A stretch of DNA of 64,000 nt from Rhizobium altiplani (GTDB lineage: Bacteria; Pseudomonadota; Alphaproteobacteria; Rhizobiales; Rhizobiaceae): positions 109,149 through 173,148 of the forward strand of contig NZ_LNCD01000070.1 of NCBI RefSeq assembly GCF_001542405.1, in the 5' to 3' direction. A program made the translations under genes and the position numbers. Under the pieces are notes generated by a model. The model had not been told where the DNA came from and made no database searches. It worked only from the letters and a program-made list of their open reading frames with translations. This document shows, one piece after another, positions 26,652 through 34,811 of the stretch (within the stretch, counting starts at the first letter, position 1; the number at the start of each line of letters is the position of its first letter).

Positions 26652-28079
26652 ATGAGCAGCGTTTCCCCCGAACTTCTCGACCGTTTCGCCGCCGTCATCG
26701 GTGAGAAGCATGCGCTTAGGAGCGAAGCCGATCTCGCGCCGCATCTGATTGAAAACCGCGGCCTTTACCACGGCTCGTCCCCTCTTCTCCTGAAGCCCGG
26801 TTCGGTCGAAGAAGTGTCGTCGATCCTGAAGCTCGCAACCGAGACCGGAACCGCGGTCGTGCCGCAAACGGGCAACACGGGTCTCGTCGGTGGCCAGACG
26901 CCGCGCGAAGGCAAGTCCGACATCATCATCTCGCTCGAACGCATGAACAAGGTTCGTGATGTCGATCCCGTCGCCAATGTCCTCGTCGCCGATGGCGGAG
27001 CGATCCTCGCGGACGTGCAGAAGGCGGCAGAGGCATACGGTAGGCTGTTTCCTCTCTCGCTTGGCTCCGAAGGTTCGTGCCGCATCGGCGGCAATCTGTC
27101 GACGAATGCCGGTGGCACGGCGGTGCTTGCCTATGGGAACATGCGCCAGCTCTGCCTCGGCCTCGAGGTCGTGCTGCCGACCGGCGAAATCTGGAACGGC
27201 CTGCGCCGCCTGAAGAAGGACAACACCGGCTATGACCTGCGCGACCTCTTCATCGGCGCGGAAGGCACGCTCGGCATCATCACCGGCGCCGTGCTCAAGC
27301 TCTTTCCGCAGCCTCTCGGAAAGCAGGTCGCTTTTGCCGGCCTTAACTCGGTCGAGGATGCCCTTGCCTTTTTCAACCTCGCATCCAGCCTTTGCGGCAC
27401 CTCGCTGACCGGCTTCGAGCTGATGCCGCGCTTCGGCGTCGAGATTACCGCACGCAACATCGAGGGGGTACGCGATCCACTGGAATCGGCGCACCCCTGG
27501 TATGTCCTTGTCGATATTTCCACGTCCGATTCTGCCGAAACCGCCGAGCGCATGATGACGGCGCTGCTTGAGCAGGGCTTCGAGGCAGGTTTGGTTCAAG
27601 ACGCAACAATCGCCTCGTCGGTCGCGCAGCAGCAGGCGCTCTGGCATATGCGCGAGAGCATGTCGGACGCGCAAAAACCCGAAGGCGGATCGATCAAGCA
27701 CGACGTTTCCGTGCCGGTTTCCGCAATCCCGGCTTTCATGCACGAGGCCGGCGGTGCGGTCGTGGCGGCCATGCCCGGCGCTCGCATCTGCGCCTTCGGC
27801 CACATGGGCGACGGCAATATTCACTACAATATTTCCCAGCCAGTTGGCGCCGACAAACAGGCCTTCCTGGCGCGTTGGCGTGAAATGAACCACATCGTCC
27901 ATGGCTTCGTGCTGGCGCACGGAGGATCGATTTCCGCCGAGCACGGGATCGGTCAGCTGAAGCGCGACGAACTGGCCTCGATCCGCCCGCCGATTGAAAT
28001 GGAGCTGATGCGCAGGATCAAGCACGCCTTCGACCCGGCCGGCATCATGAACCCCGGCAAGGTCGTCAACGTCGACTAA
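26652..28079 (+). CDS. FAD-linked oxidoreductase, GlcD / D-2-hydroxyacid dehydrogenase type
   Basis: This 475-residue flavoprotein has an N-terminal FAD_binding_4 domain with PQTGNTGLVGGQTP, GSEGSCRIGGNLSTNAGG and FIGAEGTLGIITGAVLKL. An FAD-oxidase C-terminal domain follows, with the metal-site phrases FGHMGDGNIHYN and AEHGIGQLKRD. This family oxidises D-2-hydroxy acids such as D-lactate, glycolate or D-2-hydroxyglutarate, and sequence alone does not separate these. It lies 20 bases after the Sua5 gene and converges with the DUF1217 gene, with only 11 bases between the stops. Confidence 0.9.
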   Translation: MSSVSPELLDRFAAVIGEKHALRSEADLAPHLIENRGLYHGSSPLLLKPGSVEEVSSILKLATETGTAVVPQTGNTGLVGGQTPREGKSDIIISLERMNKVRDVDPVANVLVADGGAILADVQKAAEAYGRLFPLSLGSEGSCRIGGNLSTNAGGTAVLAYGNMRQLCLGLEVVLPTGEIWNGLRRLKKDNTGYDLRDLFIGAEGTLGIITGAVLKLFPQPLGKQVAFAGLNSVEDALAFFNLASSLCGTSLTGFELMPRFGVEITARNIEGVRDPLESAHPWYVLVDISTSDSAETAERMMTALLEQGFEAGLVQDATIASSVAQQQALWHMRESMSDAQKPEGGSIKHDVSVPVSAIPAFMHEAGGAVVAAMPGARICAFGHMGDGNIHYNISQPVGADKQAFLARWREMNHIVHGFVLAHGGSISAEHGIGQLKRDELASIRPPIEMELMRRIKHAFDPAGIMNPGKVVNVD

Positions 28080-28090
28080 GGGGCGACGAT

Positions 28091-30826
28091 TTAAAGAAGG
28101 CTTGTGCTGGTCGTGCCGCCATTGGTCAGGATGGTGAGCGCCGGGGATGTGCCAGAGTTGTTCTGCAGATCATACATTGCCGTAAAGCGCTTCATGAGCT
28201 TGTCGACCTTCTTGGAATCCTGGAGATCCTCGAGATTGACGAACTTCCCAAGCATGGAAACCTGTTTTTCGACATCCATGTTCGAGACACTGGTCGGCAG
28301 GCTGAAGGTGGTTGTAATCACCTGGAACAACGCCTTGTCGCCTAGAATCGTGTAGAGCGATGTGATGTCGGGTGCGCTGCGCGCGAAATACAGCGCGAGG
28401 CGTACGCCGTCGTTCGTTTCACCTTCCTGCGATTCCAGCGTCTGCTGAACGTACTTTTGCTCCGTCCGGTCTTCGGCGCCAACATTCTGGACTGTCCCGA
28501 TCTTGGCCCGCGTCAGGTTACCGTCGGTATCGAAGTTGAAGTCCGAGACAATCTCCTTGAACTTCGACTCCGCCTTCGTGTTGAGGTAGCTCTTGGGATC
28601 GGACGGATCGGAGGCAAAGATCTTGCGCAGCGTCTCCTCGTCGTATTTCTTCGGGTCGAGGCCGTTTGCCGTCAAGACCAGGCTGGTCAGCTTGTCGTTC
28701 GACAGGAAGTCGTCGAGAGACTTCACCTCCGCCATGCCTTTGGCGAATGCATCGACGGCTTTCGTCGCATCCTCGGAAGCCTTGTCCCTGAGCGGGCCGT
28801 CGCTCATGCCCATCAGCATGCGCGACTTATAGTTCGTCGCATATTTCGCCATCACGGCGGACGGCAGCGGCTGTATCTCCGCGGATATCTTGCCGTCAGC
28901 TCCAAAATTGAAGGCGCGGACCAGATTGGTGATCCGCTCGTCTTTTAACGAGGCGACGTAGCCGTCGGGATCGTAGGGGTCACTCTTCAGCAGCTTGCGG
29001 AACATGGAACGAGACACGTCCTGTTCCGTCAGTCCGTAGGCGCGAAGCGCCATATCGTAAAGTTCAGGTAGGTCGTCGTTCTTCTTGTCAAAGTCTGCGG
29101 CGGCGTTCGAGCGCAGCAGGTCGTCAACCTTCTTGATCTTATCGTCGGCCATTCGCGTCTTGTAGTTTGCCACGGCCTCGTCGATCGCCTCGTTCTGCGC
29201 GTCCGCATATCGCACGCCGTAGAACGTCGTCGTATCCATCAACTGAGCGCTCGATTGCGGGCCGGATGCAGCGGCGGCCGAACCATCGGCCGCGAAGCTG
29301 AACGCGGCATTGAGCGCGCTGAGCCCCTGGCTAGCGGCGAAGCTGGCATCAGTCAGGATGCTTTTGATGTCTGCGTCGCTGACGCTCGTGGGGACGCCAT
29401 AGGCCGACCGCAGAGTGTTCATCATTTGCCCGTCAGCGATCAGGTCATCGACATTGGAGATCGTCGGGATCACAGCCTGGAAGTAATCGAGATTGGCGCG
29501 GACCTGCGAACTCGTGGCCCGTGCCTGCGCGATTGTTTGCGCCCCGGCGCCAGTGGCAACGCTGCCGTCGGCCTGGAAGTTGAAGGCCGAGTGGACGTCG
29601 TCGTAACCCAGCAAGCTGGCGTAGCTCGCATCCGTCAAGACGCTGCGAAGGTCGGCATCGCTGACGCTCTGGGGAAGCGAATAGGCATCCCTGATGTACT
29701 GGGTCAGCTTGGTATCAGCGATCAGGTCATCGACATTGGTGATGCTGACGATCTTTGATTGATAATAGCCCGTGGTGTTTGCGGCCTGGTCGGACATCGC
29801 TTTCATCTGATCCGACGTCTGTGCCGCATAGGACGCCGCAGCGGAATTGATGGTACCGTCCGCGTTGAAATTGAAGCTCTGATTGACGTTGCTGAAATCC
29901 AGCAAGCTTGCGTAGCTCGCATCGGTAAGAACCAACCGGAGTGCCGCGTTGCTGAAATCGTCGCCCATGCTGAAGGCCGTTTTGATATAGGACGTCAGCC
30001 GCTTGTCGGCGATGATGTCGTCGACATTGGTGATGGTTCCGATCTTGGACAGATAGTAGGCTTTGTTGTAGTCGGCAGCCGCCGAGGTCGTGATCGATGG
30101 GACAGTCAGATTGTACTGCTCCATGACGGCGTCTTTCTGGGTGGCCGTCTGCGCTGTGCCGTTAACGGTGCCATCTGCATTGAAGCTGAATTGTGCGGCA
30201 AGCGCCTTATACTTGTCGTTGCCGTTGAGATTGACAAAGCTATTGGGATCGTTGACGTCGCTCGTCAAAACCTGCGCCAGGAAATCCTTGGAAACATAAG
30301 TGGGATCGATGCCGTAGGCCTTGAGAACATAGGTGCGCACGCGGCTGTCGCCGACGAGATCGGAAACGTTCTGAACCGCGTCTATCGCGTTGCTGTAGTA
30401 TTTCGTTTCGGCCGCGGCATTCCTGCCTTCGTCGGCGAAGGATTGCGTGTAGAGACCGATCAGGTCGTCTTCCTGCGCGTCGCTCTGGGCATCCGCTGCG
30501 GGCGTGTTGAAATTGAACGCAGCAGCGAATTCCTTGTAGCGCGAATCGGAAAGCTTGTTGGCGAAGCTATTGGCGTCCGTCAGATCGCTTTCCAGCACCT
30601 TTTTCATGAAGGCCTTGGCGTAAGTCATGTCTTCGAGGCCATAGGCCTTCATCGCATAGCTGTAGAGCCGATAGTCGCCGAGGAAATCGTCGACGTCTTT
30701 GACGTTGTTGATGTTGTCCTTGTAATACTCGGCGTCGCGTTTGACCGTCGCCTGGGAGGCGACGCGATCCAGGCTCTGCTTCATGTTCCCGGACAACAAA
30801 TTGTAGGCCATCGAAGCCGAGATCAT
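28091..30826 (-). CDS. DUF1217 protein with eight internal repeat units
   Basis: This is a 911-residue protein of unknown function. About eight units of 65-90 residues can be aligned by eye, at roughly 34-106, 143-219, 257-324, 354-421, 448-516, 554-646, 700-780 and 815-895. Each runs YYxxxIxxxxNVDDLIAD, then LxxYxxxAY, then an LTDASYASLL or SDPxDPxSY segment, then FNFxADG. Units 3-5 are the most alike. DUF1217 proteins occur in alphaproteobacteria, often near flagellar genes, but none are adjacent here. No signal peptide is visible. I chose the ATG at 30826 because AAGGA lies six bases upstream. Confidence 0.85.
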   Translation of the reverse strand: MISASMAYNLLSGNMKQSLDRVASQATVKRDAEYYKDNINNVKDVDDFLGDYRLYSYAMKAYGLEDMTYAKAFMKKVLESDLTDANSFANKLSDSRYKEFAAAFNFNTPAADAQSDAQEDDLIGLYTQSFADEGRNAAAETKYYSNAIDAVQNVSDLVGDSRVRTYVLKAYGIDPTYVSKDFLAQVLTSDVNDPNSFVNLNGNDKYKALAAQFSFNADGTVNGTAQTATQKDAVMEQYNLTVPSITTSAAADYNKAYYLSKIGTITNVDDIIADKRLTSYIKTAFSMGDDFSNAALRLVLTDASYASLLDFSNVNQSFNFNADGTINSAAASYAAQTSDQMKAMSDQAANTTGYYQSKIVSITNVDDLIADTKLTQYIRDAYSLPQSVSDADLRSVLTDASYASLLGYDDVHSAFNFQADGSVATGAGAQTIAQARATSSQVRANLDYFQAVIPTISNVDDLIADGQMMNTLRSAYGVPTSVSDADIKSILTDASFAASQGLSALNAAFSFAADGSAAAASGPQSSAQLMDTTTFYGVRYADAQNEAIDEAVANYKTRMADDKIKKVDDLLRSNAAADFDKKNDDLPELYDMALRAYGLTEQDVSRSMFRKLLKSDPYDPDGYVASLKDERITNLVRAFNFGADGKISAEIQPLPSAVMAKYATNYKSRMLMGMSDGPLRDKASEDATKAVDAFAKGMAEVKSLDDFLSNDKLTSLVLTANGLDPKKYDEETLRKIFASDPSDPKSYLNTKAESKFKEIVSDFNFDTDGNLTRAKIGTVQNVGAEDRTEQKYVQQTLESQEGETNDGVRLALYFARSAPDITSLYTILGDKALFQVITTTFSLPTSVSNMDVEKQVSMLGKFVNLEDLQDSKKVDKLMKRFTAMYDLQNNSGTSPALTILTNGGTTSTSLL

Positions 30827-31020
30827 AGTGCGTCCTTTTCCGGCAAAGTCTTCAAGCATGACCGATTGGTTCTGCGCCATTTTGCGATAAAAAGCTTACC
30901 CGAGACTTACCCATCCAGCGTTGCAATATGGCACAGCAGGCGTTCACCCTCCGGAAACCTTGCCGGCTTCGGTTTTGATAACCATCCAGGGAGGCAAAGT
31001 TTTCTTAACCGCGATTTTTA

Positions 31021-31118
31021 AGCTGTCTCGAACAGGCGGCGCCTATTGTCGGGCCATAGAGGGCGCAAAGCCCCGAGGAGAAGACCGGAAACCGGCTCTC
31101 AGGTAAGACAAGGGTAGA
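31021..31118 (+). ncRNA. Candidate structured leader before the DUF6101 gene
   Basis: This GC-rich 5' region contains a small hairpin GGGC-GCAAA-GCCC (31061-31073). A second stem has GAG at 31075-31080 or so, the self-complementary pair CCGG-AAA-CCGG and a closing CTC. A CTCTCAGGTAAGACAAGG segment follows just before the start codon. The CTCTCAGGTA phrase recalls the 3' part of glycine riboswitches, but the rest of that aptamer's core is missing. It may be a cis-regulatory RNA of unknown class or simply a structured leader. Confidence 0.3.
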
Positions 31119-31691
31119 ATGAACATGAACAACACCGTTATGAAGCCCGTATGGGCTGGAACGACGCTGCGTCTCGATCCGTCTCGCTTTCCCCAGCAGG
31201 TCAGCTACGCCATCCATGACTCCTCAAGTGACGTGAACATAACGATCGACGAACGTGGCGCCATCCTGCGCAAGGTTCTCTCCTCCAGCGGTCTGCCGCT
31301 TTCGATTGCCCTGCCCAAGCGCGCCTTCAAGGGCGTAGCCGCCCGGGCCATCGACCATGGCAACGGCGAAGTCACTGTCACGCTGGAGCTTCACCACGAG
31401 GACCCCGAGCTCTGCATACCGCTGCTGGTCGCCCACGACCTCGCAGATATCGCAGCCGACTGGCGAAGCTGGTCCGAGGCCTTCCGCATTCCGATGCTGA
31501 TGGTCGAGGCCGACGGCGTTGCCCGCCCGCTGGAAGAGCATCTTGGCGACCTGCGCACCAGCGCATTGAAGCCGCGCCGCCGGCATTCCTACTTCGCAAA
31601 CCGGCGTCCGCGCTTCCTCGTGCGCCGCACGACGGGCAAGCTCGGCGTCGCCATGAAGATCGAAGGCAAGGAAATCATCGCCCGCAACTAA
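31119..31691 (+). CDS. DUF6101 family protein
   Basis: This 190-residue protein belongs to a family restricted largely to alphaproteobacteria, with unknown function. It starts MNMNNTVMKPVWAGTTLRLD. A beta-rich middle follows (VNITIDERGAILRKVL, VTVTLELHHEDPELCIPLLV). The C-terminus is strongly basic (LKPRRRHSYFANRRPRFLVRR). No signal peptide or membrane helix is seen, and the basic tail could bind nucleic acid or anionic lipid (inference). It follows a GC-rich leader that may be structured and ends at a strong terminator. Confidence 0.7.
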   Translation: MNMNNTVMKPVWAGTTLRLDPSRFPQQVSYAIHDSSSDVNITIDERGAILRKVLSSSGLPLSIALPKRAFKGVAARAIDHGNGEVTVTLELHHEDPELCIPLLVAHDLADIAADWRSWSEAFRIPMLMVEADGVARPLEEHLGDLRTSALKPRRRHSYFANRRPRFLVRRTTGKLGVAMKIEGKEIIARN

Positions 31692-31714
31692 GCGGTGCGT
31701 CATTTCAGACCATC

Positions 31715-31743
31715 AATGCCCGGCCATTGTGCCGGGCATTTTC
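31715..31743. terminator. Terminator between DUF6101 gene and ubiA
   Basis: A perfect ten-base-pair stem (AATGCCCGGC with GCCGGGCATT) with a six-base loop runs into TTTTC. It lies between convergent genes and may act on both. Confidence 0.9.
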
Positions 31744-31752
31744 ATTTCCGCC

Positions 31753-32712
31753 TCAGGGCAGGACGAAGAGAAGCGACAGGAAGAGGCCAAGAAAGATGAT
31801 CAGGCCGACGCGATTGTTCGACTTGAACAGCGCAAGGCACTGGTCGGCATCGTCGATATTGAGCGTCACGATCTGCCAGGCGAACATGCCGGCCGCGATG
31901 AGCAGGCCGAGATAGCCGAACAGGCCGACGCCTGCAGACAGGAAGGCGCAGAAGGCAAGCACGAGCGTCAGGCCATAGAGGCCGACCAGCCACTGTTTCG
32001 TCTTGTCGCCAAACAGCCGCGCGGTCGAGCGGACACCGATCAGCTCGTCGTCCTCTTTGTCCTGGTGGGCATAGATCGTGTCGTAACCGATCGTCCAGAC
32101 CACCGAGGCGACGTAGAGGAGGATTGGCGCCAGTGAAAGGCCGCCGAAGATCGCCGCCCAGCCCATCAAAGCACCCCAGGAAAAGGCAAGGCCAAGGAAG
32201 AACTGCGGCCAATCCGTGAAGCGCTTGGCGAAAGGATAAAGCGCCACGATAGCGAGCGAGAGGACGCCGAGAATGACGGCAAACCAGTTCAGCTGCAGCA
32301 CGACCAGCAGCCCGACCAGCGCCTGCAGGACGATGAACGCCTTGGCCTGCGTGCGTGTCACCCGACCCGATGGCAGCGGCCGCGAGCGGGTGCGCGCCAC
32401 TTCCATGTCGATCGTGTGGTCGACGAGATCGTTGTATGTGCACCCAGCCCCGCGCATCGCGACAGAGCCGATGAAATAGAGCACGAGATGGAAAATCAGC
32501 TGGCCGCCGGAAAACTGGCCAATATGAGCCGCCGCATTCGCGGCCATGGCAGCCGACCAGAAGCAGGGCCACATCAGCAATTGCCAGCCGATCGGCCGAT
32601 CCCAGCGCGCAAGCTGCGCGTAGGGCCAGAGCCAGGGAGGCAGGACCCGGTAAACCCAGTTGTTCGAAGGCGCATCCGCAACGCGCCCGTTTATTCCGCC
32701 GATCTGTTGCAT
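31753..32712 (-). CDS. ubiA: 4-hydroxybenzoate polyprenyltransferase
   Basis: This 319-residue integral membrane prenyltransferase attaches the polyprenyl tail to 4-hydroxybenzoate in ubiquinone synthesis. The first Asp-rich motif is in TYNDLVDHTIDMEVARTRSR, and the second is in YDTIYAHQDKEDD. WDRPIGWQLLMWPCFWSA at the N-terminus is characteristic. About eight membrane helices are predicted from hydrophobicity. The polyprenyl synthase at 55.7 kb probably supplies its prenyl donor. It is convergent with the DUF6101 gene. Confidence 0.95.
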   Translation of the reverse strand: MQQIGGINGRVADAPSNNWVYRVLPPWLWPYAQLARWDRPIGWQLLMWPCFWSAAMAANAAAHIGQFSGGQLIFHLVLYFIGSVAMRGAGCTYNDLVDHTIDMEVARTRSRPLPSGRVTRTQAKAFIVLQALVGLLVVLQLNWFAVILGVLSLAIVALYPFAKRFTDWPQFFLGLAFSWGALMGWAAIFGGLSLAPILLYVASVVWTIGYDTIYAHQDKEDDELIGVRSTARLFGDKTKQWLVGLYGLTLVLAFCAFLSAGVGLFGYLGLLIAAGMFAWQIVTLNIDDADQCLALFKSNNRVGLIIFLGLFLSLLFVLP

Positions 32713-32776
32713 GACGCCATCTAGCGAGCCGTCGAGGCGCGGGTCAAGATCAATTCACGGCCGCCGGGGCGACCTT

Positions 32777-33364
32777 TCAGCGCTGGTTCCACCGCCTGAT
32801 CACCGGCTCCGTCAGGTCGTGCTCGTAGCCGAGAACGCTGATGCTTGCCGTGTCGAGGATGAAGCGCGCGCCATCGGTCGGCGGCAATCCGAGCCAGCGC
32901 GCGCCAAGGACGCGCAGGAAGTGCGAGCTGGAAAAGATCAGGATCGGGGCATTGGCCAGCCTCAACTCCGATATGATCCGATCTGCTCGCCCGCCGACAT
33001 CGCCCGCCGCCTCGCCCTTGGGGCAGCCGTCGCGAAACAGCTGCCAACCGGGTCGGCTCGCTTGGATTTCCTTGGTGGTGATACCCTCGTAGGCGCCGTA
33101 GTCCCATTCCGCCAAGTCATCCTTGACGATCGCGCCGGCGCCAAAGCCCGAGAGTTCGCAGGTGTCCCGCGCGCGCTGCGACGGGCTCGACCACACGGCC
33201 GCAAAACCTCTACCCGCAAGGCGCGAACCGACGTCACGTGCTGCGGCCTCGCCTTTTGCCGTGAGCGGAATGTCACTGCGACCGGTGTGCCGCCCAGACA
33301 AACTCCACTCGGTTTCGCCGTGACGCACGAGATGGATTTCCGGAAGGGTGCTTGCCATTGTCAT
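32777..33364 (-). CDS. Histidine phosphatase family protein
   Basis: This is a protein of about 195 residues in the phosphoglycerate mutase-like branch. The catalytic RHGE motif is in IHLVRHGETEWSLSGRHTG. A second-shell Glu is in LAEWDYGAYEG, and the second catalytic His in IFSSSHFLRVLG. All core residues are present, so phosphatase activity is likely. The substrate is unknown; some relatives act on alpha-ribazole or sugar phosphates. The start could be the ATG at 33364 or at 33358. It lies directly downstream of the cfa terminator, so its transcription may be read-through or from its own promoter. Confidence 0.85.
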   Translation of the reverse strand: MTMASTLPEIHLVRHGETEWSLSGRHTGRSDIPLTAKGEAAARDVGSRLAGRGFAAVWSSPSQRARDTCELSGFGAGAIVKDDLAEWDYGAYEGITTKEIQASRPGWQLFRDGCPKGEAAGDVGGRADRIISELRLANAPILIFSSSHFLRVLGARWLGLPPTDGARFILDTASISVLGYEHDLTEPVIRRWNQR

Positions 33365-33384
33365 CAAGCTCCGAATTTAAAGAC

Positions 33385-33407
33385 GGCGCGGCCTTTGCCG
33401 CGCCTTT
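33385..33407 (-). terminator. Terminator downstream of cfa
   Basis: A perfect eight-base-pair stem (GGCGCGGC with GCCGCGCC) has a four-base loop. It is followed by GTCTTT on the minus strand and TTTT on the plus strand. It sits ten bases beyond the cfa stop. Confidence 0.8.
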
Positions 33408-33416
33408 TGATCTGGA

Positions 33417-34676
33417 TCAGAGAATGACTTTTTCGAGCGGCGTGCGCGTCGCCTCGAACTCTTTCAGCTTCGCCTCGTTCTCGGCAATGTAGTCGCGGTT
33501 ATCGGGGGTGGAATACTGGTTCTTGGAAATCTGGATCTGCATGATGAAAAGTTCGTCCCAGCGGAAGCCCATTTCCGACCCCGCAAGGTAGAATTCCCAC
33601 ATGCGGAAGAACTGCTCGTCATAAAGCGCAACCGCCTCGGCCCTGCGCGCCACGAAGCGTTCACGCCAGTGACGCAGTGTGTAGGCATAGTGCAGCGGCA
33701 GAACTTCGACATCGCGGACGAGCAGTCCCGCCTTTTCGATGAAAGGTATGGTCTCGCCAATCGATGGGATATAGCCCTGCGGGAAAATGTACTTCTCGAT
33801 GAAGGCATTGGTCGCAAAGCTTGGCTTCGGACGTGCGATCGAGTGCAACACCATGACGCCGTCATCGTCTAGGAATTCATGCACTTTCTTGAAGAACTTG
33901 CCGAAATTGCCGATGCCGACATGCTCGAACATGCCGACCGATACGATGCGGTCAAATTTCCTGCCCGTCATCGTGCGGTAGTCCTGCAGTTCGAAGCGCG
34001 CGCGATCGCCAAGACCACGCTTCTGAGCTCGCTCCCGCGAGATCTTCAGCTGCTCCTTGCTGAGCGTGATGCCGGTGAGCTCCAGTCCCGGCGTGGATTC
34101 CACCAGGTACATGCCCATGCCGCCCCAGCCGGAGCCGATCTCCAGGACACGCTGGTTCGGTTCGAGCAGAAGCTTCGCGGCAATGTGCCGCTTCTTGGCG
34201 ACCTGCGCCTCCTCCAGGCTGATGCCGGGTGGGTTGTAGTAGGCACAGGAGTATTGCCAATCCTCGTCGAGGAAGAGTTCGAAGAGCTTTTCGGACAGGT
34301 CGTAATGGTGGGCAACGTTACGCCTGTTGCGGTTGATCGGCATGCGGCTCTTAAGCTGCTGCAGGGCGATGCGTCCGATCAGGAGAGCCGCCATCGGGAT
34401 ATCGAAGATCTCGTTGGTGGTGTTCTGCTTCACCATCGCCAGGAAATCGTAGATGTTGCCCTGTTCGAGAATGAACCGGCCTTCCATGTACATTTCGCCT
34501 AGCTTCAGGGTGGGATCGCGGCGGATCAGCTGTTCCGCCTCTTCATCGGCAACGCGGGCGACAACGAGTTCGCCTGTGCCATCACCGACCGCATGCGTCT
34601 CGCCATTGGCGAGAGTGAGTCTCAGATTACCCTTACGGATGATTTTTTGGACAATCGATAAGAAAGCCGACGCCAT
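33417..34676 (-). CDS. cfa: Cyclopropane-fatty-acyl-phospholipid synthase
   Basis: This 419-residue enzyme transfers a methylene group from S-adenosylmethionine to unsaturated acyl chains in membrane phospholipids. NVAHHYDLSEKLFELFLDED introduces the catalytic domain. The S-adenosylmethionine loop is RVLEIGSGWGGMGMYLVE, and the later DRIVSVGMFEHVGIGNFGKF carries the conserved active-site Glu-His. The N-terminal lipid-binding part of about 110 residues is present. Rhizobia often carry two Cfa genes. It has its own terminator, and the start is 135 bases from the tex stop. Confidence 0.93.
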   Translation of the reverse strand: MASAFLSIVQKIIRKGNLRLTLANGETHAVGDGTGELVVARVADEEAEQLIRRDPTLKLGEMYMEGRFILEQGNIYDFLAMVKQNTTNEIFDIPMAALLIGRIALQQLKSRMPINRNRRNVAHHYDLSEKLFELFLDEDWQYSCAYYNPPGISLEEAQVAKKRHIAAKLLLEPNQRVLEIGSGWGGMGMYLVESTPGLELTGITLSKEQLKISRERAQKRGLGDRARFELQDYRTMTGRKFDRIVSVGMFEHVGIGNFGKFFKKVHEFLDDDGVMVLHSIARPKPSFATNAFIEKYIFPQGYIPSIGETIPFIEKAGLLVRDVEVLPLHYAYTLRHWRERFVARRAEAVALYDEQFFRMWEFYLAGSEMGFRWDELFIMQIQISKNQYSTPDNRDYIAENEAKLKEFEATRTPLEKVIL

Positions 34677-34811
34677 AAGTAAGGCCTCGCAATGTGACAG
34701 GATGATCCGATCAACTTAGTATCTCTCATCCGCCTTACAAGCGCCGTAATTCGCACCTCGGCAACATGGTCGCCGAAGTGTGACATTTTTGCAAATTTGG
34801 TTGCTAAGCGC

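Noticed and set aside
31021..31118. Glycine riboswitch
   Set aside because: Only the CTCTCAGGTA-like end matches; the conserved core and first stem are not found.
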